A stretch of DNA of 45,000 nt, from positions 1 through 45,000 of the forward strand of contig CAUYUJ010015498.1 in assembly GCA_963575745.1 (NCBI GenBank), read 5' to 3'. Positions 1 through 10,235 of the stretch are shown here, piece after piece. Below the pieces are notes generated by a model. The model made no database searches. It worked only from the letters and a program-made list of their open reading frames with translations, and was not told the DNA's origin. A program made the translations under genes and the position numbers. Origin of the DNA: Prorocentrum cordatum (lineage: Eukaryota; Sar; Dinophyceae; Prorocentrales; Prorocentraceae). Numbering within the stretch: position 1 is the first letter of the stretch; the number at the start of each line of letters is the position of its first letter.

Positions 1-416
<416 letters not shown>

Positions 417-659
417 TTGAAGCTGGTGACACGTTTGCGTCCATGCCCTCGTCCTCTTTTCGCTCCTCCCCTGAGCTCCAAACGTTACACGTTGTTCACA
501 CCAGGCGGATGCGCTTTGACTCGGGTCCCGAAGTCCGCCGATCCCCTGTGGCCACGGCGTGTGCGATGCTTCCCCCTCCCCAAACGCCTCCCCCGGGAGC
601 CCAGTCGGCCGGTTTGGAAGGGGTGGGGAGGGGGGATAAAGGTGCCGGCCGCACACTTG

Positions 660-1830
660 GAACCTTACGGGGCCCCAAAACGAGCCAAAAAGGTCCAAAA
701 GGCTCCCGGGACGGTCCGAAAGAGCTACGAATCGACGAGGGATCGTTCCACAACGCCAAGGATTGCCTCCAGACGGCCCCATCAGCCCCCAAGACGCCCC
801 AAGAAGCCACCAAGACGCTCTCCAGAAACAAAAATCCTCCCATTCCCCACGGGCAAAACATATATTTTAAACACACTCGCCTCTTGGCCATTCACGAGGC
901 CCACAAAGGCCCAAGAAGTTTCCAAAAGTGACCCCACATAGCCAAAAATGCCCCCGAAAAGGCTCCAAGACGGCCAGCGAAGGCCCCGCGAAGGCCCCAG
1001 AAACAACCACAACGGCCCAGGAGAACCGCAGGACGGCCTCAAGAGGGCCCCACAATGGGCCAAGAGGGTCCCCATCCCCAAAGGCCTCCTGGACGGCCCA
1101 CGAGGGCTACGAGTCGTCGAGAGATCGCTCTCAAACGCTCCAAATTGCCTCCGGGTGGTCCTAACAGGCCCCCAAGACGCCCCAAGAAACCGCACGGAGA
1201 CGTCCCAAGAGGCTTTCCACAAGCAAAGGGTGTTTCGTTTTCGATGGACAACATACATTTCCAGCACGTTCGCCTCTTCGGCTTTCACGAGGCCCACAAC
1301 AGCCCAAGCCTTCCAGATCGACCCAATACGACCTAAAAAGACTCCCAAAAAGATCCCAAAACAGCCCAAATGGGCACCAAGAGGCCCCAGGAGCCACCAA
1401 ACCGACCCAGGACGGCCCCCAAAAAGTCCCAAAATGATTCCCATAAGGCTCCCGACGCCCCAGCCCCGGCAGAACCAAACCTCGACCCATTCCCGAAGGG
1501 AAACGTCTAAGTTGAATTAACACATTCGCTTCTTGAGCGTTCACGAGTCCCACAGCAGCCCAAAAAACTCCCACAATCAACCCACTAGCCCCCGCATGCC
1601 CTCAAGAAGGCTCCCAAGACGGCACAGACGGGCCCCAACAGCGCCCCCGAAACCACCAAGGAGAGCCCCAGGACGGCCCCAAGAGGAGGGTAAAAAGGGA
1701 AACCCGAATGGAGAATTCGAGCACTTCGCCCCGAAGAAACATGAAAGGGCGCCGAAATGCACCCAAGATTTCCTGACGGGGATCCACAATGCCCCCGAAC
1801 GACCCCGGGGCCTGGTGGCGGCCTTTCGAT
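660..1830. repeat. Degenerate CCAAGACGGCCC-type low-complexity repeat
   Basis: Short variants of AAGACGGCCCCAAGAGG recur every 12-20 bases, with occasional less repetitive stretches such as 840-900, 1230-1300 and 1690-1740. Several frames stay open for over 100 codons on both strands, but the translations are compositionally biased runs of Pro, Arg, Lys and Ser (or Gly, Leu, Trp on the other strand) without any domain. This is the reverse orientation of the TTGGGCCGTC repeats seen further right, so it is read as repeat and not as genes. Confidence 0.8.
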
Positions 1831-2879
1831 GACGAAAACCACGAAAAAAACTGAAAACAAATAATTTCTGCAATACAAGTATTCTCTTTTCCCCGCGCAA
1901 AAATCGTTCACCATGGGCCCTCCGGACCCTTCCCGGAATCCAATCGCAATCGTTTTCCCAAACGCATCCAGCCGCGGCGACACGGGAGGGGCGTGGAACC
2001 CCCCCGACCACAACAGACCTCCCGAATCCGACGGGCTACTTCGCGCAACTTCATTCCCCGAACATCTCCCTGGGTCCGCTGATGCAATTTCTCCCCCCAA
2101 GTCCGTCCGGTTTTGAAAGTCCTGGGGCCCAGCAACGGCCCCCGGAAACCGAAACTGGTCAAAAACGAAAGCTGCTCAAACACAAATATGTGGAAAGGCG
2201 GCTGGAACTGCCGCGGGCATCTACCTCAATCGAGAAGAAGAAGAATAGGAGGAGAAGGACGAGGAGGGGGAAGAGGAGGAGGATGAGGAACAAAAAGAAA
2301 AAAACGATTTCGTCGTCGCCGCCGATGTCTCACAGATTTTCGCGGTCTTTCGACCACCCGAGGCATCTCCTCGAATTCAGCCTCCAAGAATCGTTTTCGG
2401 TGCCCGGGACCACCACCGAGGGTCCGGAATGAGGATCGACCTCCCTGGCCGGTGGTGCCACCCCTTCGCAAATGAAGGAACACGGGGTGGATCGAGGCTC
2501 GAGGCATGAGACTCCTAGTTCTTGGGAGCTCTCCGCCCCCTCTGGGCCTTCAGGAAGTTCCTCGTCGACACAGCTGGGTCCACTCTCGAACTTCTGGCTG
2601 GACGCACCCCCAGCTGGGTCTCAACGATGCCCGAGCCTATCCAGGGGGTGGAAAAGGAGGCCTGGGACAGGCCCCGTGAAGGCCCCAAGAAACCCACATA
2701 AGACCACGAAAAATTCAAAACAATCCCCTACAAGCCCCCCTTCGAACCCCACACGCTACGTAAGACAGGCCGAACCCCCAAGATTGCCAAGCGATCGGGC
2801 GCGTTCTGCGAACTCAGTTTGTCACTCTTGCTGCCGCCCTAAGGGGTCGGCGGTGCGGCGTAAGCCAATGAATCTATAT
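1831..2879. other. No gene seen; includes a GA-rich tract
   Basis: This stretch carries a purine-rich tract at about 2,230-2,310 (GAGGAGGAAG units) and otherwise mixed sequence. Open frames are short and their translations match nothing I recognise. A little of the CCCAAGACGG-type repeat reappears around 2,640-2,700. Confidence 0.6.
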
Positions 2880-3046
2880 AGCATGTTAGGCTGCTCCCCA
2901 GGGCCAAATGATGCATTTTTTGAGAAGACCGAAGGAGGCATACGTGACAGCGCCACGTGGACGCCGGCTACGCGAGGCGAGCAGACCGAAGGAGGCAGAC
3001 GTGACAGCACCACGTGGACGCCAGCTATGCGAGGCTTCGACAGAGC
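2880..3046 (-). repeat. Element A direct repeat B2, with internal tandem duplication
   Basis: It matches 3,200-3,309 from AGCATGTTAGG to CGACAGAGC. This copy is longer because a segment of about 50 bp containing the CACGTG-like CCACGTGG sequence (GACCGAAGGAGGC onwards) is present twice in tandem. Confidence 0.8.
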
Positions 3047-3088
3047 ACCCCGAGGCATGTCGGGTGGAAAAAATGCAATCGAACGGAG

Positions 3089-3127
<39 letters not shown>

Positions 3128-3199
3128 AGGGAGAGCTTGAGCCGACACAAGTACGGCCCTTCTGCGCTGCAACACATGCTTCACTATGTATAATGTCCC
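3047..3199 (-). repeat. Putative A2 region of element A, with GA microsatellite
   Basis: This stretch lies between the two B copies and contains a (GA)n run at about 3,091-3,121. By position it should correspond to A2 of a split direct repeat, but no second copy (A1) is visible in this window. Confidence 0.35.
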
Positions 3200-3309
3200 A
3201 GCATGTTAGGTATGCTCCCCAGGGCCAGATGATGCATCTTTGAGAAGACCGAAGGAGGCAGACGTGACAGCACCACGTGGGCGCCGGCTACGCGAGGCTT
3301 CGACAGAGC
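3200..3309 (-). repeat. Element A direct repeat B1
   Basis: This 110-bp copy of the 2,880-3,046 repeat lies 92 bp downstream (in minus orientation) of the methyltransferase stop codon. B1 repeats lie at comparable places in element C (45 bp after its methyltransferase stop) and element D (12 bp after its YR stop). Confidence 0.75.
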
Positions 3310-3400
3310 GCCCGCTCCCGAAAGGCGGAATTGGCCGAAGGCCGCAATTAAATTTGACTCTTGACCATTTACCGAATTCACTGGATTAGCCAACTACTTA

Positions 3401-4150
3401 TCAGACACCCCACAGGTGCGCCAAACGTTTAGATTGGACCGCGTGGGCACTCTCGATCATCTGTGCAGCTGCTGCACGTGCAAAGGCGGGAGGATAAGAG
3501 GCGGCCAACGCCGTGTAGTGGACGCCGCCAGGGGCTCTGCCACTAAGCACGAGGTGAGGGCGCTGTGACCTGGAGCACACGCGCCCACACGGACAGCATT
3601 TTTGACTGATGTGGTATCCTGAACCGCCATGCCACGCGCAAATACGGGTAGGCATTTTCCAAGGTGTGCCATACTGGCACATATGACAGGTAGAGGAGGA
3701 GAACGAGGGTAAGGCGAGAAAAAGGCAATCAACCTCGGAGCCTGCCACATGAGAGAAGTTAAAGGGTTCTCCAAAAAGACGGGGATCCCGAGAGATGCAC
3801 ACAGACCAATCACCCTGCACGTGAAATGGAAGGAAGCGTTCCCGACTTTCAGCCGGGACGCTTCAACGGAGGAGAGGCCATCCACACCCATGGGAAGATC
3901 GGGTGACCTGAGCGGTTTCCGAAGGGCGCGGGTCCAGGACGTGCGCGGGGTGCCGAGCCACGCCCCAATGACCGCGCGAGACTTCGCCCGCCCAGAAATT
4001 CTCCGCTGGAAGGTGAGGGACAGATGGTTCTCTGCAGGCCCGTTCAGAATATCGAAGACGCCTACGGCGAATCACCGCCGCCCCCTGCCCTTTCGGAAGC
4101 GCCGATGCGGCCGACTGCTGTGGCCAGAGGTCTGCCAAGTTATTGGGCCA
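3401..4150 (-). pseudogene. Cytosine-C5 methyltransferase-like protein, frameshifted (element A)
   Basis: The minus strand encodes, in changing frames, the landmarks of the methyltransferase module found in elements B and C. They are VFDILNGPAEN near 4,060, the motif IV-like LGTPRTSWTRAL near 3,940, the spacer GVDGLSS, then VGNASFHFTCRVIGLCASLG and the motif VI-like FLENPLTSLMW near 3,780. After a frame change near 3,690 comes CQYGTPWKMPTRICAWH and a Cys-rich C-terminus (CPCGRVCSRSQRPHLVLSGR) ending at 3,401. In C5 methyltransferases the Cys of the PC dipeptide in motif IV is the nucleophile; here it is Arg (GTPR), so this copy should be inactive even apart from the frameshifts. The SAM-binding motif I (GRIG near 4,100) is in yet another frame. 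Family assignment rests on motifs I, IV and VI and on alignment by eye with the copy at 14,165-14,960. Confidence 0.7.
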
Positions 4151-4229
4151 TATGTTCCCCGAATCGGTCTTTACAGCCTTCGGGGAACACGTGGGGGAGG
4201 ACGGGGAGGAGAGGAGAGATAGGAAGGGG

Positions 4230-5030
4230 GGGAATGGAGGAGGAGGTCTCTTGAGTGCCTTTTTGGCTACTCTGGGTTTATATTGGGCCACATGTGCGGT
4301 CTTGGAAGCATCTTGGGGGCCTCTTTGGATGCCTTGCGGCCTTCCTGTTCTGCCTGACGCCGTCTGGGCTGGGTTGGGGGCCTCTCTGTGGCCTCACTTG
4401 GGTTTATCGTGGCCGTAGTGGACGCCAGCGTGGGCGTTTGGGAGATCTTGAGGCCATCTTGGGCCGTCTTGGGTGCATCTTGGAGCCATCTTACCCGTCT
4501 TGGAGGCCATCTTGGCCGTCTTGGAGGCATCTTGGAGGCCATCTTGGGCCATTTTGGCCGTCTTGGAGGCCATCTTGGGCGTCTTGGAGGCCTCTTGGGC
4601 CGTCTTGAGGCCCTCTTGGGGCCTTCTTGGGGGCCTCTTGGGCCGTCATGGGGCCATCTTGGAGGCCTCTTGGGTGCTGTTGGGGCGATGTTGGGGACCT
4701 CTTGGGCCGTCTTGGGCCGTCGGAGAGCTGAAAAGAAGAACATGCCAAAATCCTTGAAAAACCCAAGGAAAATCAATGATTTTAACCTATTCGGGCCTTC
4801 CTGGAGGGCGTCTTGGAGGGCTCTTGGGCCGTCTTGGAGGCCTTGTGCGGGCCTTTTGGGCCGTCTTAGACCATCTTGAGGCCATCTTGGGCCGTCTTGG
4901 GTGCATCTTGGAGCCATCTTACCCGTCTTGGAGGCCATCTTGGCCGTCTTGGAAGCATCTTGGAGGCCATCTTGGGCCATCTTGGCCGTCTTGGAGGCCA
5001 TCTTGAGCCAAATTGGGGCAACAAAGGCAT
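4230..5030. repeat. Degenerate TTGGGCCGTC-type repeat block
   Basis: Dozens of variants of CATCTTGGGCCGTCTTGGAGG follow one another. A block near 4,440-4,600 recurs near 4,860-5,010 almost unchanged, giving a larger period of about 430 bp. Between them lies a non-repetitive A-rich segment (about 4,730-4,790, with GAAAAGAAGAACATGCC and AAAATCAATGATTTT) that has relatives in the 30.6-33.9 kb and 36.5-36.9 kb repeats. All frames on both strands are open for long stretches but encode only biased Gly/Leu/Trp or Pro/Arg/Lys repeats. Confidence 0.88.
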
Positions 5031-5144
5031 TGACAGATGGATTTTCGGAAACTTGCGGGTGGCCGGCGGGGCGGGCCGAAGCCCACTGGGGAGTTCTTTT
5101 AGAAAAAGAACCAAAACCAAAACCTGAAACATCCAGCACGCCGT

Positions 5145-5341
5145 GCACCCCTGTGGCAAGACCACAGGGGGCGGCGGATCAAGCGACGAGAGACAGGCGA
5201 AGCCGGCGCGCCGAAGCTGTTGGCCGATGCGGCCGCGCCCCGCAAAGAGTTCTAAAAACAGACAGCGCCGGCGCCGGCGTGCGCCTCTCAGAGCGCGCTC
5301 GGACTTCTGGGCGAGGTGCTGTTTCGCGACGCTGGGCGAGC
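5145..5341 (-). pseudogene. N-terminal fragment of methyltransferase (SAM-binding motif I), element B
   Basis: Directly beyond the YR stop codon, in a different frame, the minus strand reads CLFLELFAGRGRIGQQLRR then AGFACLSSLD. This corresponds to VFIELFSGSGNLARHLRQAG in the element C methyltransferase and to motif I (D/E-L-F-x-G-x-G) of C5 methyltransferases. After about 30 more residues (Pro-rich) the homology ends and degenerate repeat follows, so motifs IV and VI are missing. The frame shared with the YR 3' end stays open, so YR and methyltransferase may have been overlapping frames or a fusion before a one-base indel. Element A holds its own, different motif I, so the two fragments are not halves of one gene. 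Confidence 0.7.
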
Positions 5342-6514
5342 CTAGCTCCGCCGGGCCGCGCGACCGCGCGCCGCCGCCTGCCTCGCGGCCGGCGCCTCCT
5401 GCAGACACGCCTGGAGGCAGGCTGGCACGGCGCTGGCCAGCGGCTGGATTAGCAGCCCGCCCTGCAGGACGGCAGCGAAGTGCGACTCCGCCAGCTTCCC
5501 CAGCTTGAACACGTCGCTGTGCACCTGGGCCATCTCTGCCAGAAGCTTTGTCTCCTTCGCATACCGCTTCATGGAGCTGGGGGCCTGCCAACAACCCCGC
5601 CTCTGCGTCTCCGCGGGGGTCCGCCGACGCGTGAGGATGTCCTCTGACGCGCCCCCGTGTCGGAGGCTGTAGAGGTGCGGCGACAGCGCCTGCAGGCCCA
5701 GCGCCTCCACCGCGCGGCTGAAGCGGCGCCGGAGCTCCGCCGGGCTGAAGGACCAGAGCGGCTGGTCGTCGGCCGCCGCGGACTTCAGCGCCTCCAGCGG
5801 GGCCTCCAACCATCGATCGAAATCGATGACCACCGATTCCTCGAACAGGTTCGTCTTCCCCGGCTGCTGGGACTGGAGGTCGTGGAGGAGGAGCCCCCAC
5901 CTCGCGTGCTGCGGACCCGCGGCTGGCGAGGGGCGAATCAGGTCCCGGCCCTTCAGGCGGAAGCACTCGCACGGCCTGAGGTAGCAGCTGAACGTCAGGG
6001 CCACCCACAGCGCCATGCTGGGCAGGCCGGCACAGGCCAGGTGGCCTGCTATCGCCAGGGCCGCTGCCTTGGGCAGCGGACAGCGGGTCCGAGGAGGGAT
6101 CCGCCGTTTCCACGCCGCGGCGCAGCGGCAGCTCCGTGGCAGGGAGCCTCTGGCAGCGCCCTGCAGCTCCGGGATGAAGTACGCCATCGCCGCCAGGAGC
6201 TGGGATCCGGTGTCCGACGCCTCGCCCGCCACAAACAGCGCGTTCATGAAGTCGCAGAGGTGGCTGTCCAGCTGGTTCCAAGTGGCCCAGTCCCTATTCG
6301 CGTCGCTGCAGTGCGAGTGGAACCTGAAGGCCAGCCTGCGGTACTGCGCCTCGGTCACTGGCCGAACCGCCGCGCGCTCCAGGGCGGACAGGCCTAGGAC
6401 AGGGCGGCTGCTCGCCACCAGCGACGCCGCCAGCAACGCCCGCTGCTGGGCCAGGGCGCCGGCAGCAGTCCTCCGCCCCCGCGGGGCTGCGGCCGGCCGC
6501 CGCTTGGGCGCCAT
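5342..6514 (-). CDS. Tyrosine recombinase (element B)
   Basis: This 390-residue protein begins MAPKRRPAAAPRGRR; this Met was chosen because upstream residues in the same frame are out-of-frame RNase H. YR enzymes cut and rejoin DNA strands through a catalytic tyrosine and, in DIRS/Ngaro-type retroelements, integrate the circular cDNA. A core-binding region covers roughly residues 50-170 (RPVTEAQYRRLAFRFHSHC onward). The catalytic part shows Arg I in FSCYLRPCECFRLKG, the H-x-x-R-like block LYSLRHGGASED near 5,660, GCWQ in the His/Trp position, and the nucleophile Tyr in SSMKRYAKE near 5,560. No internal stop is present, so this is the only unbroken gene of element B. Its first ~220 bp overlap the RNase H end in another frame. 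Confidence 0.88.
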   Translation of the reverse strand: MAPKRRPAAAPRGRRTAAGALAQQRALLAASLVASSRPVLGLSALERAAVRPVTEAQYRRLAFRFHSHCSDANRDWATWNQLDSHLCDFMNALFVAGEASDTGSQLLAAMAYFIPELQGAARGSLPRSCRCAAAWKRRIPPRTRCPLPKAAALAIAGHLACAGLPSMALWVALTFSCYLRPCECFRLKGRDLIRPSPAAGPQHARWGLLLHDLQSQQPGKTNLFEESVVIDFDRWLEAPLEALKSAAADDQPLWSFSPAELRRRFSRAVEALGLQALSPHLYSLRHGGASEDILTRRRTPAETQRRGCWQAPSSMKRYAKETKLLAEMAQVHSDVFKLGKLAESHFAAVLQGGLLIQPLASAVPACLQACLQEAPAARQAAARGRAARRS

Positions 6515-8813
6515 CAGCGGCCAGCGGCAGAGGCGCCGCCGCGAGGCCCTGGGCGCGCGGAGCCCGCTCCCCTGAGAACCGGCCCAGACGGCCTCGAGAG
6601 AGAGGGTCCGAGGGGTTGAGCTCGGACGGGATCCAGCGAACGTGGATGCGGCTCCCCGTGGCGAGGCCCAAAGCAGCCAGTTTCCGAAGAGGCCCCCGAA
6701 GATGGACTGGGCGGGCCCTGCCTTTGGTCGCCCTGAGAGCCAGGGGGAGGTCGTCGACGAACACGGGGATTCGCTTACCGACCGCCGACGAGTCCCTGAA
6801 CAGATGCCTCCAGGCCAGCAGGAGGGCCTCGCCCTCTCGCTCCAGAATGTTGGACCACGGCGGCACCTTGACCGCCGCGACGTTCCCCCGGCTCCCAGGA
6901 TGAAGAAGCCCCGCCGGGACCTCGTTGAACTCGGCCTCTGAGACCTCCAGGTAGCTGAGCCCCAGGTTACCCGAGAAGACCGCCGTGACCTTGCCAGGAG
7001 GGGGGTGCTGTTCATGATCCTGTTGGAGGGCTCGTTCCCTGGCTCGCTCAGCCCCCTCGACGCGATATCACCAACGCTCGCAAGTCCGGCCGATAGCTGC
7101 GACGCGATCTGGCTCAAGATGCCGATGAACCGCCCCGAGACCAAAATCACTTGCATCACTACAGCAGACTCGATGATGCCACTCGGCCGACACGTCGAGG
7201 CGAAGTAGCGGGAGGAGACACCGAACCTGCCAAAGTTCTCGCCGAACCGACTGGCACAGGGTGGAAGGAGTAGATCCCGCGAGCTCGACAAAGGCATATA
7301 CAGACTGCAAGATGCTGGGCCCCTCGCGGCGTATGAGGGTAGTCCAAGTGATATGGCCAACCAACACCCGCATGAGAGCCCCACTGCAACGGCCTCTCCT
7401 CAGTATCTCCTCCAACGCATAGCGAAGACACCAGATGTTTTTGTTGCGCACCGACAGCTCACAACCGCGTCGACGACTCAGTCCCAAAAACTCTGCGTCC
7501 TCGGACGCCGACTGAAGCTCGTGGACAGCATGGCCGAGGGACTGCAGGCGCCGTGAAATATGCTGAAGGCGTTCGTTCACACCCCTCGCTGACTTACCAA
7601 GGGTAAAGAAATTGTCGACATAGGCTGCTGCGCCGATTGACGTAGGGCACCTTAGACACAGGCCGGGCCTCCCGTCCTCCACCAAATCGGAATCCACGAA
7701 ACCGGCGTCACGAACCACATTTCGGAGACAGGCCTGGCAGACGTGCATGGCCCAGTTGAACCCCATGGGCATGGCCCGCAGACGCGGCAGTACGGCATCC
7801 CCAAGGCCACCCGGGACGTCCGGCACACCGAGCGAAACGAGGGCCCCAGCGTCGACCGCGGGCAGCGAGAACAGGTCAGACATATCGGCAGGGACCTCCA
7901 TGTGATAGAACGCGGTTTCGACGTCCCCCGAGGCGATGTGGCACTTGCCTCCTGGCACTTCTAAACTAGCAAACGCACTGGGAGTTGGCAGACGGGTGCT
8001 ATAGCTGGGGACCTAAAGGAGCAATTCACCACCCGCGTGTCGAAGATCAATCTTTGTTGGTCCCCTTTCTTGCTTGCGGACGAAAAACACTCCCATGGCC
8101 CCTTTTCGGCCCCGGGCAAGTTGAAAATGCAGCGTGCCCCGAAGGTGGGCCTCCCTTAAAAACTTTGCGTACTCGAGAAGGTTGGAGGAGAGGAGTGGAT
8201 CGATGTAAGCCCCGCGCGGGCACGCCTCGCGGCGCAGGGCCTCCGCCTCAGCCGGGGGCCTAAGCAGATTCCCTCGCCATTCCTTGAACACTGACGCGTC
8301 GGCCGAGGAAAGCAGATCCAGGACAGGCGCCGGTCTGCAGCCCCGAGGGGGCCAAGAAACGCGCTCGAAAGAGTAAAGCGCCACGGGGCCCGAATCGGAA
8401 GCGTAAATCGTGGTCCCGGACAGGAGCTCGCCGAGGGCTCCCTGTTCAAAATCGGGGCCCCCCGGGGGGCGATCAAGGCCCCGGTAAGACTCCTGGATGT
8501 GGCGAAGCGCCTGCTCCTGACTCGCATTCGGTGAGGTAGGCTGGGCACGAGCGCCGTAGAGATCGTTCAAAACCGCGACTCCGTCCGCGGCCCAGGCATC
8601 AGCGTGCTCCAAGCACCGGCGGCGCCTCCGCGCCCTCCGGCTCGGCCTGGCCACACCAACGACGCTTTGCTGGGTCTGGGGGAGAGGCAAGGGAAAAAGG
8701 TCTCGCTGCACCCGCCTGGAAGATGGGCTGGACAGCCCGCGGGGCGGCAAAGACGGGCCCAAGACGCTGGGAGAGGAGAGGGGCCTGAAACTCTCCTCCC
8801 CCCCAGCACTCAT
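6294..8813 (-). pseudogene. Reverse transcriptase-RNase H (element B), disrupted
   Basis: The start ATG overlaps the gag-like stop as ATGA. The N-terminal third is a linker region, then RT begins at LLEYAKFLREAHLRGTLHF and GAMGVFFVRKQE. A short stretch (about 8,060-7,990) with RLIFDTRVVNCSFR lies in another frame, flanked by two compensating shifts and producing a TAG in the main frame. RT motif A is SGDVETAFYHMEVP, motif B is MGFNWAMHVCQ and the catalytic box is AAYVDNFF (YVDN in place of YVDD). RNase H starts with CCSDASDFGLGAV. An in-frame TGA at 7,068-7,070 interrupts it, and it resumes to FVDDLPLALRATKG and the family signature IHVRWIPSELNPSDPLSR. The protein copies element RNA into DNA and removes the RNA strand. 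This copy cannot be made as one protein. Confidence 0.88.
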
Positions 8814-9032
8814 TTCTTCTTGGACCCTGGCTTGCCGCTCGCCTCCGCGCTGGAGGTCCCGCTAGCCAGGGCCCTTTCTTCACGGGCTTTGCGACGTTAT
8901 TTAGCAATCGCATATTCGCGGGCAAGCTCGGCCGTGACCCAGCTCTGAAGGTCAGGGCAGATGCAAAGGTTCCCGCGAACCTTACCTGTCCCCATGAAAA
9001 GGTGGCGATCGATGCCTGCCTGATCGGGGTTG

Positions 9033-9086
<54 letters not shown>

Positions 9087-10235
9087 CGTTCCTCCTGAGC
9101 CTGGAGGTCTCTGCGCACAATCTCCAGGCTCGCGTGATTGGGGACGTTGACTTGGTCATGCACTGCGGCGTGCTCCAGAGCCCTGCAGCATTTCTCGTGT
9201 TCATCAACCCCGAGGTCCGTATCGGCGAGACATGCTTCCTGACGCCAGCGGACATGTCGCCCCATAGGCGTCATGCTGTTTTCGGCAATGAAACGGCAGC
9301 ACCAGCGGGCGGTGCGAGGTCCCGAAAGAGGCCAGTCGGGCCATGGGTCTTCTCGCATCTGTAGCGCCGCCTCTCTGAAGACACAGTGCCGCTGCCCCAG
9401 CTGGTCCCGGGTGTTCGGCAGGATCCGAACGTCCTGCAGCGGGGCCGCCGGTGGGGGCAACGGCGGGGCTCCTGCCACAAGAACGCCTGGGGCCCCAGGG
9501 CCCCCTCTCCCGGCCGCCGGCCCCGCAGGGGCCCCCGCTCCCGGGGCCGCCACGGCCCCTGGAGCCAGCCCGCCAGGGGGCATCGGGCCTGGCCCCGCTG
9601 GGGCCAAAGCGGCTGCAAGACCCGCCAGGCCGCCTGGAGCCGGGCCGCCGCCACCCGGGGCCGGAGCGAGAGGCGCCAAAGGCCCTCCAGGCACTCCGGG
9701 GGCAGCGCCTGGCGCCAAGCCGCCTGGTGGCCCTGCTGCCGCGGGACCTGCTGGAGCAAGTGCGGCGGGCGCCGCTGCCGGGCCTCCAGCCGCGGCGCGA
9801 CCGACATTCACAGCGAAATGTGCGGCAGGCACAACGTTCAGACGGGCAACCGCAGCCGCCCAGGCAGCCAAGAAGGCGTGCAGAACCCGCCAGATGCGCC
9901 GGCAGACCGCCGCCCGCCGCGCGACCCACGAGCGGGGTCCAGGCCGAGATGTCTCCTCCGGGCAGCAGGTCCTCCTCGTAGCAGTCACCGTCGGGGGTGT
10001 ACCCCGTGAAGGTGTGAGGCGGGTGGCTCGGAATCAGCAGGATTCACCTCTCATGCCACAACGCTGCCCCCGCGACGTTGTACTTCACCGCAATGAAATC
10101 GCCCTCGGTGATGCCAGCCGCCGAGAGCGCGTGGGCCAGCACCGGATGGGCGGCAGGCCCCGCCCCGGCTGGCCCCGGGGGGGCGGCGGCCGCCCCAGGA
10201 GGGATCAGCAGCGGGCCGGCGCCTGGAGCCGCCAT
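8810..10235 (-). pseudogene. gag-like ORF1 (element B), disrupted
   Basis: The N-terminal part (10,235-9,930) reads GITEGDFIAVKYN and ALWHER, an in-frame TGA at 10,044-10,046, then ILLIPSHPPHTFTGYTPDGD and YEEDLLPGGDISAW. A long Ala/Pro/Gly tract follows, inside which the frame changes. The C-terminal half continues with DVRILPNTRDQLGQRHCVFR, WPDWPLSGPRTARWCCRF, WRQEACLADTDLGVDEHE and HDQVNVPNHASLEIVRRDLQ. After that come an Arg-Glu repeat, a further in-frame TAA at 8,897-8,899, and REERALASGTSSAEASG ending KKK-stop at 8,810. The same blocks, less well kept, occur before RT in element C (18,127-18,700). It is called gag-like only from its position before RT; no zinc knuckle is visible. Confidence 0.65.
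9036..9082. repeat. CT/GA microsatellite inside the gag-like ORF
   Basis: About 23 CT dinucleotides on the plus strand. Read on the minus strand they encode alternating Arg-Glu in the gag-like frame and follow QAQEERYRE. Because RE is two codons of pure GA, the run keeps the frame only if its length is a multiple of three bases. Confidence 0.9.

Larger units (their letters stand above)
2880..4150 (-). mobile_element. Element A: 3' part of a YR retroelement with methyltransferase gene and B1-A2-B2 end
   Basis: Read on the minus strand, a broken methyltransferase gene (4,150-3,401) is followed after 92 bp by a 110-bp repeat (B1), a roughly 150-bp spacer that would hold A2, and a second copy of the repeat (B2). 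This is the same order seen at the 3' ends of elements C and D. The 5' part with gag, RT, RNase H and YR is absent here: the sequence right of about 4,190 is degenerate repeat. No A1 partner was found in the window, so the A2 assignment is inference. The 3' boundary at 2,880 abuts a short CTATATA sequence. Confidence 0.6.

Noticed and set aside
4267-5148. Long open frame on the minus strand rich in Pro, Arg, Lys, Asp (similar ones at 782-1,444, 1,577-2,100, 19,224-19,781, 31,662-32,135 and others).
   Set aside because: These follow the TTGGGCCGTC/CCAAGACGG repeats, are open on both strands and in several frames at once, and contain no domain.
3401-5341. Idea that the methyltransferase pieces at 3,401-4,150 and 5,145-5,341 are one gene split by the repeat block.
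   Set aside because: The left piece has its own motif I-like sequence (GRIGASERAG) overlapping that of the right piece, so they are two partial copies.
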